Source: Bretschneidera sinensis (lineage: Eukaryota > Streptophyta > Magnoliopsida > Brassicales > Akaniaceae). From it: a stretch of DNA of 64,000 bases. The DNA lies in the NCBI GenBank assembly GCA_023935145.1, contig CM043705.1, positions 58,657,584-58,721,583 of the forward strand, read 5' to 3'. Shown here in pieces: positions 47,580-58,172 of the stretch. The notes under the pieces are model-generated. The model worked only from the letters and a program-made list of their open reading frames with translations, searched no databases and was not told where the DNA came from. Positions within the stretch are counted from its first letter, which is position 1. Every line of letters begins with the position of its first letter. The position numbers and the translations under genes were made by a program.

Positions 47580-47859
47580 TGTAATACCCGTTTTCGTAAA
47601 GTAAGGGTAAAAAAATAATTTAATAAATATGACATGAAATCAAAATAATTTATATGTGAAGGATTTAGTATTGAATAAAATAATTCTTTTGAAAAAAAAA
47701 CTGAACGCGTCCAGCGTGGAGAAGAAGAAAAGAAAAAAAAGGTTTTGTTTAAAAAAAAAAACACAAACAAAAATGTGACAACACCTGGACTCCAGGTGTT
47801 ATCAAGAGAATCTTACATCCCTACATGCTTTACAAATGTAAAATGGTGGCAGGTGGCAT

Positions 47860-47893
<34 letters not shown>

Positions 47894-48377
47894 TGTATAT
47901 AGTTTCAGTTTATTTATTTCATTCCAAATCCTGTTTAGTTTTCTTCCTTCTACAATTCAAACTACTCTATTTCTCTAAACATTTGGGGACAGAAAGAAAG
48001 TTTGAAAGAGCAAAATTTGGAAGGAGTTTGCGGGATAGTTTTATAGAGAGTCACGGAAAGCTCTAAGAAAAACAAAAGTGTTGACTCTCATCTATATTTT
48101 AATGATGACAAAACACAACTTTTATCATACTAACGATACTATCTAAGTGTATTAAGCAATAAGAGCATTTAACCAAGGATCAAGGTGCAAGAACTCAACC
48201 CAAGTGAAGACATAAGAGCTAGTATAGGTCTAAAGTATTTTAAACAAGTTGTAAGTCTCACTTGTGAAGGTAAAAAGCTTGTCTTATGGCTCATTTGAAA
48301 AGCATTTTAAACAGAACCTTTTAAATAAACGTTTTAAAGTTAAAAACTCTTCAAAATATCAAAACTGGGTTGCTTAC

Positions 48378-48569
48378 CCAGTCGACTGAGTACTTATACC
48401 AGTCTTCTGGTATAAGGGACAATATGTTCCCAGTCGACTGGGTCAAACATACCAGTCGACTGGTACTTTGGACAGAAGTTTTTCAGTCGACTGGTAAGTC
48501 ATACCCAGTCGACTGGTAATTTGGGCAAAAGGTTTCCAGTCGACTGGTACTAAGACCTAGTTGACTGGT
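48378..48569. repeat. CCAGTCGACTGG palindrome array, 5' LTR of Sirevirus B
   Basis: Copies start at 48378, 48399, 48430, 48452, 48483, 48505, 48536 and 48558, at intervals 21, 31, 22, 31, 22, 31 and 22 bp. It lies about 100-290 bp upstream of the LTR TATA box. Confidence 0.92.
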
Positions 48570-48874
48570 AGTTCAAAAAATATGACCGTTGGGACGTGAG
48601 AATTCAACACAACTTGCACAAATTTGAACCAAATCAGTTCAAAACGGTCATATAACATGAAGGCTGTATAAACCCACTCTATTGAGCATTTCAAAAAGGG
48701 TGAATAGACATTCAATCAAGTTTTTACTCGTTGATACTCAAAAAACTTTGAAAAATAGATTGTTGAGCCATTCCTCAAGCTTTACCTTGAAGGAGATATA
48801 TTATTAAGTTGTATAAGCTTCCATTGTTGTCTCTCTACTATTTTCTTTACAATATTTATTATAAATGGATTTGC

Positions 48875-48949
48875 TTCCGTAAGGAAAGATTTGCTTCCTT
48901 AAGGAAGGGGTTTTGCTTCCGAAAGGAAGAGGTTTACTTCCGAGAGGAA
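48875..48949 (+). repeat. Tandem TTCC-N4-GGAA mini-hairpins in LTR leader
   Basis: Four units start at 48875, 48895, 48917 and 48938. Predicted 4-5 bp stems carry loops GTAA, TTAA, GAAA and GAGA; three are GNRA tetraloops. They lie downstream of the TATA box, so they should be transcribed. Confidence 0.75.
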
Positions 48950-49250
48950 AGGATTGTAAGGTTTGTACAACACTTGTCAAGTTGCAGGACTAAGTTTCTT
49001 AGTGGATTATTTCAATGAGGTTCCTTGAAGAGAGTGGACGTAGGGTCGGAACGAATCCGATATTGCCGAACCACTATAAACTGAGTTTGCATCCTTTATT
49101 CCTTAAACTCTTTATTTACAGCACATATTACTTGTTTACATGCTTGTTGGTTTATCTGTTTTTATAAACTTGTGTTTAATCCACAAAAGTTTTTAAAAAC
49201 CCAATTCACCCCCCCCCCCCCCTCTTGGGTTGAAACCTCAGTTTATAATT

Positions 49251-49262
49251 GGTATTAGAGCC
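49251..49262 (+). other. Primer binding site of Sirevirus B
   Basis: TTGGTATTAGAGCCC at 49249-49263 matches the initiator tRNA-Met site TGGTATCAGAGC with one change. Confidence 0.85.
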
Positions 49263-49302
49263 CTGTTCTCAATTTTAGGCTTAATATCCTTGAGTTGATC
49301 CA

Positions 49303-51323
49303 ATGGCAGAAATAGCTATTTTAAGGGACACTCATATACTAGACCTCCCTTGTTCAATGGCTCCAACTATAACTATTGGAAAAACAGGATGAAAATATTT
49401 GTCGAATGACAAGATTATAATCTATGGAGAGTCATTGAAGAGAGACCTAGAATTCCATCAAAGAAAATCACTATTGGAGAAATTAATCATACAATGCCTA
49501 AACTCAAAACTGAGTACAATGAGGAGGATTATAGAATGATGTCTTTCAATAGTAGAGCAACAAGTATTTTACATTGTGCTTTAGATATATCTGAATACAA
49601 TAAAATCTCTGTGTGTGTTTCAGCTAAGGAAATATGGGATAAATTGCAAGTTACATATGAAGGAACTAGTGAGGTTACAAAAACCAAAAATCTATATGCT
49701 AGTATCTGAATATGAATCTTTTATAATGTCTCCTAACGAAACAATTTCTCAAATGCACTCACGTTTCAAAACTATCGTTAATGGTTTGAAGCTTCTTGGT
49801 AGGAACATTGAGGAGTTTGAACTAACAAAAAATATTTTAAGATCTCTACCACCTTCGGGGAAACCAAAGAAGATAGTCATTCAGGAGGCCAAAGATCTTA
49901 ACAAACTTGATGTTAAGACACTCTTTGGGTCATTGTTAACATATGAAATGGAAGAAATGAATTCCACTGTCAATGATGATGATTGCTCTCAAAGCCTCTA
50001 CGAGTAACAAAGAAGTAGAATCGAAAGAAGAGGTGGAGAGTAGCGAAGAAGATGGTGAGATGGCTTTAATCACCAAACAATTTCATATATTCTTAAAGAA
50101 AAGCAAGAAACCATACACAAAGGATCCCATCTCAAAAAGAGAACCACTTGTGTGCTATGGATGCAAGAAGCTCGGTCACATCAAGGCCAATTGTATGGCT
50201 GCAAGCAAACTATACAAAAGCTTCAGAAAGAAGGCTATGATTGCAACCACTTGGAGTGATGACGAAGAAGAAGAAGAATCCTCGGATAAAGAAGTCAGAT
50301 ATAAGGAAATTGTCGACCTATGCCTTATGGCAATTGATGATGAAAATGAGGTATTATCTTCTCCCTCTTCTAAAAATAACATTGTGAGTAGTAGTGAAGA
50401 ATTGTTAGAAGTCATAAATGAAATGCATGATGAATTGAAGAAATTCGATTCTAGGAACTCTACTCTTAAGGAAGAGGTGTCATCCCTTTCTAAAGAGATG
50501 ATAAGTCTAAGAGAAGAGAAAAAAAAAACTATCTTCATTGATTTATGATGCTTCTCAAGATTTCCTCAAAGATGAGAATGAGAATTTAAAGAAGAAGATA
50601 TTCAAATTGAATGGTACTATATCTAGACTCATGCTTGGAAAAGAAAAGCTCGATGAAGTGCTTTCTTTCCAAAAATTAAGTGGAGGAAAATCTGGTTTAG
50701 GATACTCTTCATTAGGCAAGCAAAAATCAAAAGAGGGCTTATTCATGAAAGTTTCATGTGTGAATGAAGTCTCTACTTCAAAGGTTAAAATCACACCCAC
50801 ATTGAATGATAGCATATCTAGAAATACTAATTCTAATGCTTATATAAGATTGAAGAATCCTAGAAATACTCATGCTTATATGTATGCTCATTCAAGGAAT
50901 GCTTATGCACATGCTAGGAATAATCATCATGTGCATCCTAGGAACAATTTGTATACTCAAGACTTGCACACTGCACAAACTAAGAGTTACCATCATCCTA
51001 GAAATAGTGTGCATACTAGCATGTATCCTAGAAATCATCTACATATATTTTCTGGAAATGACATGTATATTCATATTCCTCACAATAGAAACATGTATCC
51101 TAGGAATTCATATCCTAAGCATTATAGGCATGCACAATTAAATACTCTTAGAAAATTTAATAACTATCATCCTAGGATTGTGCATCATCATACCTATAGA
51201 ACTCCATATGTTGTTAAGAAAGTATGGGTCCCAAAAGGAACCATATTTTCAAGGACTAACCCCAAAGGACCCAAGAAATGTTGGGTACCTAAGAATGTCA
51301 TTGTATATCCTTGTGTGATGTAG
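49303..51323 (+). pseudogene. Sirevirus gag, copy B
   Basis: It begins ATGGCAGAAATAGC; a one-base loss near the start and a TGA at about 49406 break the front. Next come the UBN2 region (49494-49709 and 49615-50007 in different frames), a CCHC knuckle CYGCKKLGHIKANC near 50155, an acidic coiled coil, then the His/Tyr/Asn/Arg-rich PRN region (about 50820-51190). It ends at TAG 51321-51323, the same site as in copy A. Confidence 0.87.
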
Positions 51324-52702
51324 ATATGTCTCCACACCAAGGAAAAAGGTAACTGTTGGTACTTTGATAGTGGATGCTCACAACACATGACCGGTGATAA
51401 AAGTGTATTCAATGAGCTAACTCTAAGAGATGGTGGACTTGTCATCATTGTAGACAACACAAAAATAAGGATCATCTGGCATGGAAAAGTTGGTAATAAT
51501 TTCTCAACCATAGATAATGTATTACTAGTACAAGGCCTTTAGCCAAATTTACTAAGTATTAGTCAACTTTGTGACAAGGGCAACAAAGTCATATTTGAAA
51601 TTTCTCATTGTCTAGTTATAGACATCAAGAGTAACAAGATCAAATTTGTTGGCCATAGACATGAAAATGTCTATATAGTTGATTTGAAATCCTGCATTCC
51701 GAAAATGAAAAATGTTTTCCTGCCATTAGTGAAAATCCATGGCTATAGCATAGAAGGCTTGGTCATGTGAACATGAACTTGCTGAAAATCATTTCAAGAA
51801 AAGAGTTAGTCATTGGACTTCCCAAAATCAATTTTGAAAAATATAAAGTATGTAATGCTTATCAAATGAGAAAACAAACTAGGATTTCTTTTAAATCAAA
51901 GAATGTAGTCTCAACTACTAGACCATTGGAACTTTTGCATATGGACTTATTTGGTGCAATAAGTATCATTAGTCTAGGTGGCCATCAATATGCTCTTGTT
52001 ATTGTTGATGACTATTCAAGATATACCTTTTTTATTTTTATTGCTTATAAGGATGAAGCTTTCAAAGGATTTGAAAACTTTTGCAAAAATGTTCAAAATG
52101 AAAAAGGAATTTGTATTTCAAGCATTAGAAGTGATCATGGAAAAGAATTTGAAAACCAAAGCTTTTCAAAATTTTGTGATGAAAATGGAATTGATCACAA
52201 CTTTTCAGCTCCTAGAACTCCTCAACAAAATGGAGTTGTTGAGAGAAAAAACAAAGTTCTAGAAGAATTTTCAAGAACAATACTTTGTGAAAATAGTTTA
52301 CCAAAATACTTTTGGGCCGAAGTGGTAAACACCTCTTGCTATATCTTAAATAGAATTTTAATTAGGCCTATGCTTGATAAAACTCCATATGAACTATGGA
52401 AAGGTAGAAAGCCAAATATCTCATATTTTCTTACATTCAGTTGTAAATGCTTCATCCTAAATAACAATAAAACTAACTTGGGTAAATTTGACTCTAAGAC
52501 CGATGAAGGGATATTTTTAGGATATTTAACCTCTAGTAAGGCTTATAGAGTCTTCAACAAGAGAACTTTAGTGGTAGAAGAATCTGTACATGTAACTCTT
52601 GATGAGTCTAACCCAATTAGTAGTAGAGAAGTTTCTTTTAATGATGATGCAAATTTTATTCCAAGAACGGAAACTCCTACTCCCATTGTTGACTCAAAAT
52701 GA
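51324..52702 (+). pseudogene. Sirevirus protease and integrase, copy B
   Basis: In frame after the TAG comes GNCWYFDSGCSQHMTGD (protease active site). A TAG at about 51540 replaces a Lys codon, and a further shift lies before 51767. The GAG-pre-integrase and integrase are open from 51767 to 52702: CNAYQMRKQTRISF, then the catalytic triad contexts LLHMDLFGA, IRSDHGKEFEN and PQQNGVVERKN, all retained. The integrase would insert element cDNA into chromosomes. Confidence 0.88.
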
Positions 52703-54441
52703 GAGTCCACCTCAAACAAATTGAGAGATGAAAAATCTCAAAGTAGACCAACTATTTACAAGTCGACAAGAGGATAGTCTTCCCAAAGATTGGAGGTATG
52801 TAAATTATCACCTGATTGATCAAGTGATTGGTGATCCTTCACAAGGAGTAAGAACTTGTTCCTTTATTAGAAATATTTGCAATTATGTAGCTTATTTGTC
52901 TCAAGTAGAACCTAAGACATTTATAGAAGCTGAAAATGATAATGATTGGATAATTGCAATGCAAGTAGAAATAAATCAATTTGAAAGAAACAATGTTTGG
53001 AATCTAGTTCCTAGACAGAATCACTCAATAATAGGAACTAAATGGGTATTTAGAAATAAGATGAATGAAAATAGAATAGTAACTAGGAACAAGGCTAGAC
53101 TAGTTGTTAAGGGATATAATCAAGAAGAAGGAATAGATTTTGATGATACCTATGCTCCCGTAGCTAGATTAGAAGCTATTCGACTGTTATTAGCCTTTGC
53201 ATGTTTTAATAAGTTTAAGTTATTTCAAATGAATGTAAAGAGTGCTTTCTTAAATGGCTTTATAGAATAAGAGGTTTATGTTGAACAACCTCTTGGATTT
53301 GAAAATTCTAGTCTTTCAAATCATGTCTACAAGCTTTCTAAGGCTCTATATGAGTTGAAGCAAGCTCCAAGAGCATGGTATGAAAGACTAAGTAAATTTT
53401 TTATTAACAATAATTTCATAAGAGGTAAAGTAGACACAACTCTCTTCACAAAAACTCACATAAATGATACTTTACTAGTTCAAATATATATTAATGATAT
53501 TATATTTGGTGCTACTAATGAATCTATGTGTCAAGAGTTTGCCAAGTGCATGCAATGTGAATTTGAAATGAGCATGATGGGAGAGTTTATCTACTTCCTT
53601 GGACTTCAAATAAAATAACTAAAAGGAGGCATCTTCATCAATCAATCAAAGTACACTAAGGATCTACTAAAGAGGTTCGTATGGAAAGCTCAAAGCCACT
53701 TGGAACACCCATGAGCACCTCCACAAAACTTGATCTTGATGAAGGAGGTAAATGTGTAGATACTAAATATTATAGAAGCATGACAAGAGCGTTGCTTTAT
53801 TTGACTATAAGTAGACCTGATATAATGTTCAGTGTATGTATGTGTGCTAGATTTCAAGCTAATCCTAAGGAATCACATGTAGTTGCAGTAAAAAGAATCC
53901 TTAGATATCTACAAAGAACTCAAACCATAGGATTATGGTACTCTAAAGATTCATCTTTTGAGCTTGTAGGATATTCAGATGCTGATTTTGCTGGATGTAG
54001 GTTCGATAGAAGAAGCACAAGTGGAACATGTCAATTCTTAGGTGCAATGTTAACCTCTTGGTTTTCCAAGAAACAAAACTCAGTTGTACTATCAACTGCT
54101 GAGGTGGAATGTGTAGTAGCTGGAAGTTGTTGTGCCCAAGTATTGTGGATAAAACAACAACTAGAAGACTATGGCATGAACTTTAAAAGTATCCCAATAC
54201 ATTGTGATAATACGAGTGCTATCAACCTAACTAAGAATCATATTCAGCACTTTAGAACCAAACACATAGAAATTAGACATCATTTCTTAAGAGACCATGC
54301 TCAAAAAGGTGACATAAGATTAGAATTCATACCTTCAGAAGATTAAATAGCTGACATTCTTACAAAATCTCTAAGTGAAGCTAGTTTTTGCAAGATTAGG
54401 ATGTTAATGGGATTGTTAGATTATGATAAACTGAATGTTTA
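52703..54441 (+). pseudogene. Sirevirus reverse transcriptase and RNase H, copy B
   Basis: RT part 52728-53270 has GTKWVFRNKM and [16 protein letters not shown]; a TAA at 53268-53270 replaces a Glu codon. The catalytic box at about 53490 reads YINDIIF, losing the first Asp, so the enzyme would be inactive. After TAA at 53617 and a frameshift near 53680, RNase H is open to 54346 (SDADFAGC, STAEVECVVAGSC, HIEIRHHFLRDH). The end of pol is at about 54441. Confidence 0.9.
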
Positions 54442-54584
54442 ATTGTTTTATCATTCATCATTATGCATACTTGACATCTAGTAAAAGAGTATTAATCCTT
54501 GTTTAATATCTCCCTCACCCTAGATGGTATAAATAAACAAATTTCGTACTAAGACTCAAGATTGGAAAGTCTCTGCCTAAATTC

Positions 54585-54818
54585 CCAGTCGATTGGTAAG
54601 TCAATACCAGTCGACTAGTTCATCTAAACTTTGTTTGGAGCCAATTTTTTTGAAATTCAGTTATCACCCCAGTCGACTGGTATAAACTACCCAGTCGACT
54701 GGTATATGTCTGCCAGTTTATCTAGTCGACTGGTACCTAGATCCAGTCCACTGATATGCAAAATCCTTCATCTTTGCAAAGGACCCAGTCGACTGGTATC
54801 CTTACCCCAGTCGACTGG
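54585..54818. repeat. CCAGTCGACTGG palindrome array, internal, Sirevirus B
   Basis: Copies start at 54585, 54607, 54669, 54691, 54722, 54743, 54785 and 54807. Intervals are 22, 62, 22, 31, 21, 42 and 22 bp. Confidence 0.9.
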
Positions 54819-54829
54819 TATCGCGATTC

Positions 54830-54837
54830 TATAAATA
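54830..54837 (+). promoter_or_regulatory. TATA box of putative internal promoter for 3' ORF (copy B)
   Basis: TATAAATA, 23 bp from the start of the last palindrome and 218 bp upstream of ATG 55048. A TATCGCGAT-like palindrome sits between array and TATA in both copies. Confidence 0.55.
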
Positions 54838-55047
54838 GTCTCTTCATTTTTTCCAGATTTTCATGCCATTTTTAAAAAACCTAACTTTCTCTCTTTACAA
54901 AATCTCGCCATTTTGATCCAAAAACCTTCAAAACACTACCTAAACACATCGATCTACTCATCCTAAACCTTGTTTTCAACTTTCTATGGTTGAAATCTCC
55001 TATTTCCACCAAAAACTCCTTTTACCCATAAACTTTTTTTCCTAAAA

Positions 55048-56269
55048 ATGACCAATAGAATCCGAGTTAAATACACCACTGGGGGACCAAATACGCCTAC
55101 AAGGCCAAGGTCCACCAAATCTACGGTTCTGGATTCGAGGGGAAGGGCATGGCGGGCTTATCTAGCAAGAAGCCCAAAACAGAGCTGGATGATACTCTGT
55201 TTTCCAGCCCAGCGGTAAAGGCCAGGTATAATTCCGTTATCTGCCTTAAGAAAATCATGACGGGTAGAGTTGTTGACTTCGACTCTATTCGTCATGGTAA
55301 CTTTGATATACTACCTGCCTTTGAGGCTATTAACTTGACCCCACTGGTCAAGATTCATGAGAAGTACTACCCTAGACTGATTCACCAGTTCTATGCAAAC
55401 GTAGTGAAACCCAGTCCACTGACTCTGAGGTTCAGAACCAGTGTCATGGGTATGGAGTTTGAGGTCAATACTGACCTTTTGATGAGCATTTTAAGGATCC
55501 CTATGGGAGGGATCCAATGGAGTCTGGATGGATGGCCAGATAATTTCAAGGTTGAGGAGGCGTGTCAGATAGTTAGGGGCGACCCTAACTATGTGTTCAG
55601 ACCTACTATATTTCACACATGGAGTGACATGCCCCTGGACTCGAAATTGTTTAACTTTATAGTGAGTTGGACTATCCACCTGAGACTAGGGAGTTGGGGG
55701 TATCTATCGTATTGATTTGGTGCCTTAAAATTGGGCACCACTTTAATATATACCCCCTGCTGCTCACCAATGTGATTAATGACGAAGCGAGTGACTCTGA
55801 ATGTCTTCCCTACTGGATGCTCATCACGCTCATACTCCAGCACTTTCGAGTACCTCTCCTAGCCTCCGAGGTTCAGGATATCAGGCCAAAGGACATCACC
55901 AATGTCTCATCGCTGAAGAAGATGGGATGCACTATCTGCGACGGTTTCATCTACTCAAAGGTCAGGAAGCATATTCGGATTGGAGAGGATGACAGTAATG
56001 ATGATGAGGATGATGTTATTGCTGCTAGTATGGATACAGATGCCCAAGTACCTCCTATAGGTGACTCGAGTGCTGGACAGGCTGGGTACGGTGATCTACT
56101 TCAGGTGATCATGAGCCTCTAGCTGACCATACAGTCCAGATTTCAGACTTTGAGCTCCTCCATTGAGACCCTCCTGGATGACTTTGAGCTGCACCGAGAG
56201 CGCACCGAGAATTCCCTGGCTGAGATTCGGGATCTCATTGATGACGGCTCGAACTCTCCCGCTCTATAA
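55048..56269 (+). pseudogene. Sirevirus 3' ORF (env position), copy B
   Basis: Homologous to 521-1780 of copy A. The start ATG 55048 gives MTNRIRVKYTTGGPN, then a frameshift before 55149 leads into KPKTELDDTLFSS. The main part is open to 55715 (LHEKYYPRL-like, NTDLLMSILRIPMGGIQWSL). A short deletion near 55700 shifts the frame, which continues VLIWCLKIGHHF to TAG at about 56120 and a coiled-coil tail ending near 56269. It has Gln where copy A has its first amber codon. No signal peptide is evident. Confidence 0.75.
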
Positions 56270-56937
56270 GTCACTTTCCTATCTTCTTTTCGATGTACTT
56301 GATGTAGACCTTTTTCATTGTTCTTAACATGAACATATCTTCATTTTGATGTAGTTTCTTTATTTGTACTTCTATTACAGCTCTACGCAGCCTACATTGT
56401 ATAGACCTTTGTTGTATATGACTATGATTTCACCTTTGATCTATTTCATGTACTTGCTTTACATATGTCTGCATGCTTTATATCTCTTTAAATTCATATA
56501 TATGCTTTAAAACTGCTTTTGCTAGTATAGAAACTTCTGATTCTTTTCGGGAAGGGTTTTGAACTCCAAATGGAGCCAAATTTTTGTGTACTAGTTTTTT
56601 TATGCATGCTCTTAATGACTATGCTAGCTATATAGCTTATTTTTTGGTTTACTACTCCCTTTTCTGTTGTTGTCAAAATGGGGGAGAAAAATGAGAAAAT
56701 GTGAAAACTAAGTGTAAACTCAAATAAATGCATAGATTTAGGGGGTGCATTGCTCCAAAGATCTTGATATATGATTATATATGTTGTCTTGGTTGGTTGA
56801 GTTGTATATGAACTGTGTTTGATCCTTTTACAGGTTGGTTTTATTCAAAAAAAACAGATGAGACTCTGCTCGATTTTCCTAAAAAATCCAACACTTAGTT
56901 TCTTAACTGTTTTTCTTTCTCATGAGTTTTGTCATCA
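56270..56937 (+). other. 3' untranslated region of Sirevirus B
   Basis: No ORF. It contains CATAGATTTAGGGGGTGCAT (56730-56749), whose counterpart in copy A (about 50-80, minus) is tandemly duplicated. Confidence 0.6.
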
Positions 56938-56953
56938 TCAAAAAAGGGGAGAT
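56938..56953 (+). other. Polypurine tract of Sirevirus B
   Basis: AAAAAAAAGGGGAGAT-type purine run immediately before the 3' LTR, the plus-strand primer site. Confidence 0.85.
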
Positions 56954-58172
56954 TGTTGACTCTCAACTATATTTTAATGATGACAAAACACAACTCTTAT
57001 CATACTAACGATGCTATCTAAGTGTATTAAGCAATAAAAGCATTCAACCAATGATCAAGGTGCAAGAACTCAACCCAAGTGAAGACAAAAGAACTAGTAT
57101 AGGTCTAAGGTATTATAAACAAGTTGTAAGTCTCACTTGTAAAGGTAAAAAGCTTGTCTTATGGCTCCTTTGAAAATAATTTTAAACAGAACCTTTTAAA
57201 CAAACGTTTTAAAGTTAAAAACTCTTCAAAACATGAAAACTGGGTTGTTAAGCAACCCAGTCGACTGGGTACGTATACTAGTCTTCTGGTATAAAGGACA
57301 GTATATTCCCAGTCGACTAGATCAAACATACCAATTGACTAGTACTTTGGACAGAAGTTTCTCAATCGACTGGTAAGTCATACCCAGTCGACTGGTAATA
57401 TTGGCAGAAGGTTTCCAGTCGACTGGTAAGTCATACCCAATCGACTGGTACCTTCAACAACCTTAAAAATGTGATTTTTAAGCATGATCCAGTTGACTGG
57501 TACTAAGACTCAGTCGACTGGTAGTTCAAAAAATATGACTTTTGGGACGCGAGAATTCAGCACAACTTGCAAAAATTTGAACAAAATCAGTTCAAAATGG
57601 CTATATAACATGAAAGCTATATAAACCCACTCTATTGAGCATTTCAAAAAGAGAGAATAGACAATTTAATCAAGTTTTTACTCATTAATACTCAAAAAGC
57701 TTTGAAAAACAGATTGGTGAGCCATTCTTCAAGCTTTACCTTGAAAGAGAGATATTATTCAGTTGTATAAGTTCCATTGTTGTCTCTCTACTGTTTTCTT
57801 TACAATATTTATTGTAAAGGGATTTGCTTCTGTAAGGAAGGGGTTTTGCTTCCAAAAGGAAGGGGTTTGCTTCCGAGAGGAAGGGATTATAAGGATTGTG
57901 CAACACTCGTGAAGTTGCACGACTAAGTTTCTTAGTGGATTACTTCAAGAAGGTTCCTTAAAGAGAGTGAAAGTAGGGTCAGAACAAATCCGATATTGTC
58001 GAACCACTATAAACTGAGTTTGCATCCTCTATTCCTTAAACTCTTTATTTACGGCACATATTACTTGTTTACATGCTTGTTGGTTTATCTGTTTTTATAA
58101 ACTTACGTTTAATCCTCAAAAGTTTTTAAAAACCAAATTCACCCCCTTCTTAGGTTGAAACCTCAGTTTACA
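56954..58172 (+). repeat. 3' LTR of Sirevirus B
   Basis: It starts TGTTGACTCTC and ends GTTTACA. It contains ten palindromes (start positions 57257, 57278, 57309, 57331, 57362, 57384, 57415, 57437, 57489, 57510), a TATATAAACC box near 57620, and three mini-hairpins at 57828, 57850 and 57871. Confidence 0.9.
57257..57521. repeat. CCAGTCGACTGG palindrome array, 3' LTR of Sirevirus B
   Basis: Ten copies at intervals 21, 31, 22, 31, 22, 31, 22, 52 and 21 bp, 74 bp longer than the array of the 5' LTR. Confidence 0.92.

Larger units (their letters stand above)
48079..49247 (+). repeat. 5' LTR of Sirevirus B
   Basis: It starts TGTTGACTCTC and ends GTTTATA, where the 3' LTR has GTTTACA. It contains the palindrome array, a TATA box (GTATAAACC, about 48666), tandem mini-hairpins (48875-48949) and a 14-C run (49209-49222) that is five C in the 3' LTR. 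Confidence 0.9.
48079..58172 (+). mobile_element. Sirevirus-type Copia retrotransposon, copy B, full length
   Basis: About 10.1 kb: LTRs of 1169 and 1219 bp, primer site, gag, protease, integrase, RT/RNase H, palindrome array, 3' ORF and polypurine tract, all in the expected order. Flanks are AAAAG (48074-48078) and AGAAG (58173-58177), a 5-bp target duplication with one mismatch inside the Gypsy B LTR. Frameshifts and stops occur in every coding part. Unlike copy A it keeps the integrase. Confidence 0.9.

Noticed and set aside
48378..48569. CRISPR-like array (regular short repeats with unique spacers)
   Set aside because: The repeat is only 12 bp, a full palindrome inside LTRs of a plant retrotransposon, with no cas genes; spacers are 9-19 bp.
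54840..54860. Splice acceptor giving a spliced 3' ORF mRNA
   Set aside because: TTTTTTCCAG is present in copy B but the matching place in copy A has no AG after a pyrimidine tract, whereas the TATA box and its spacing are conserved.
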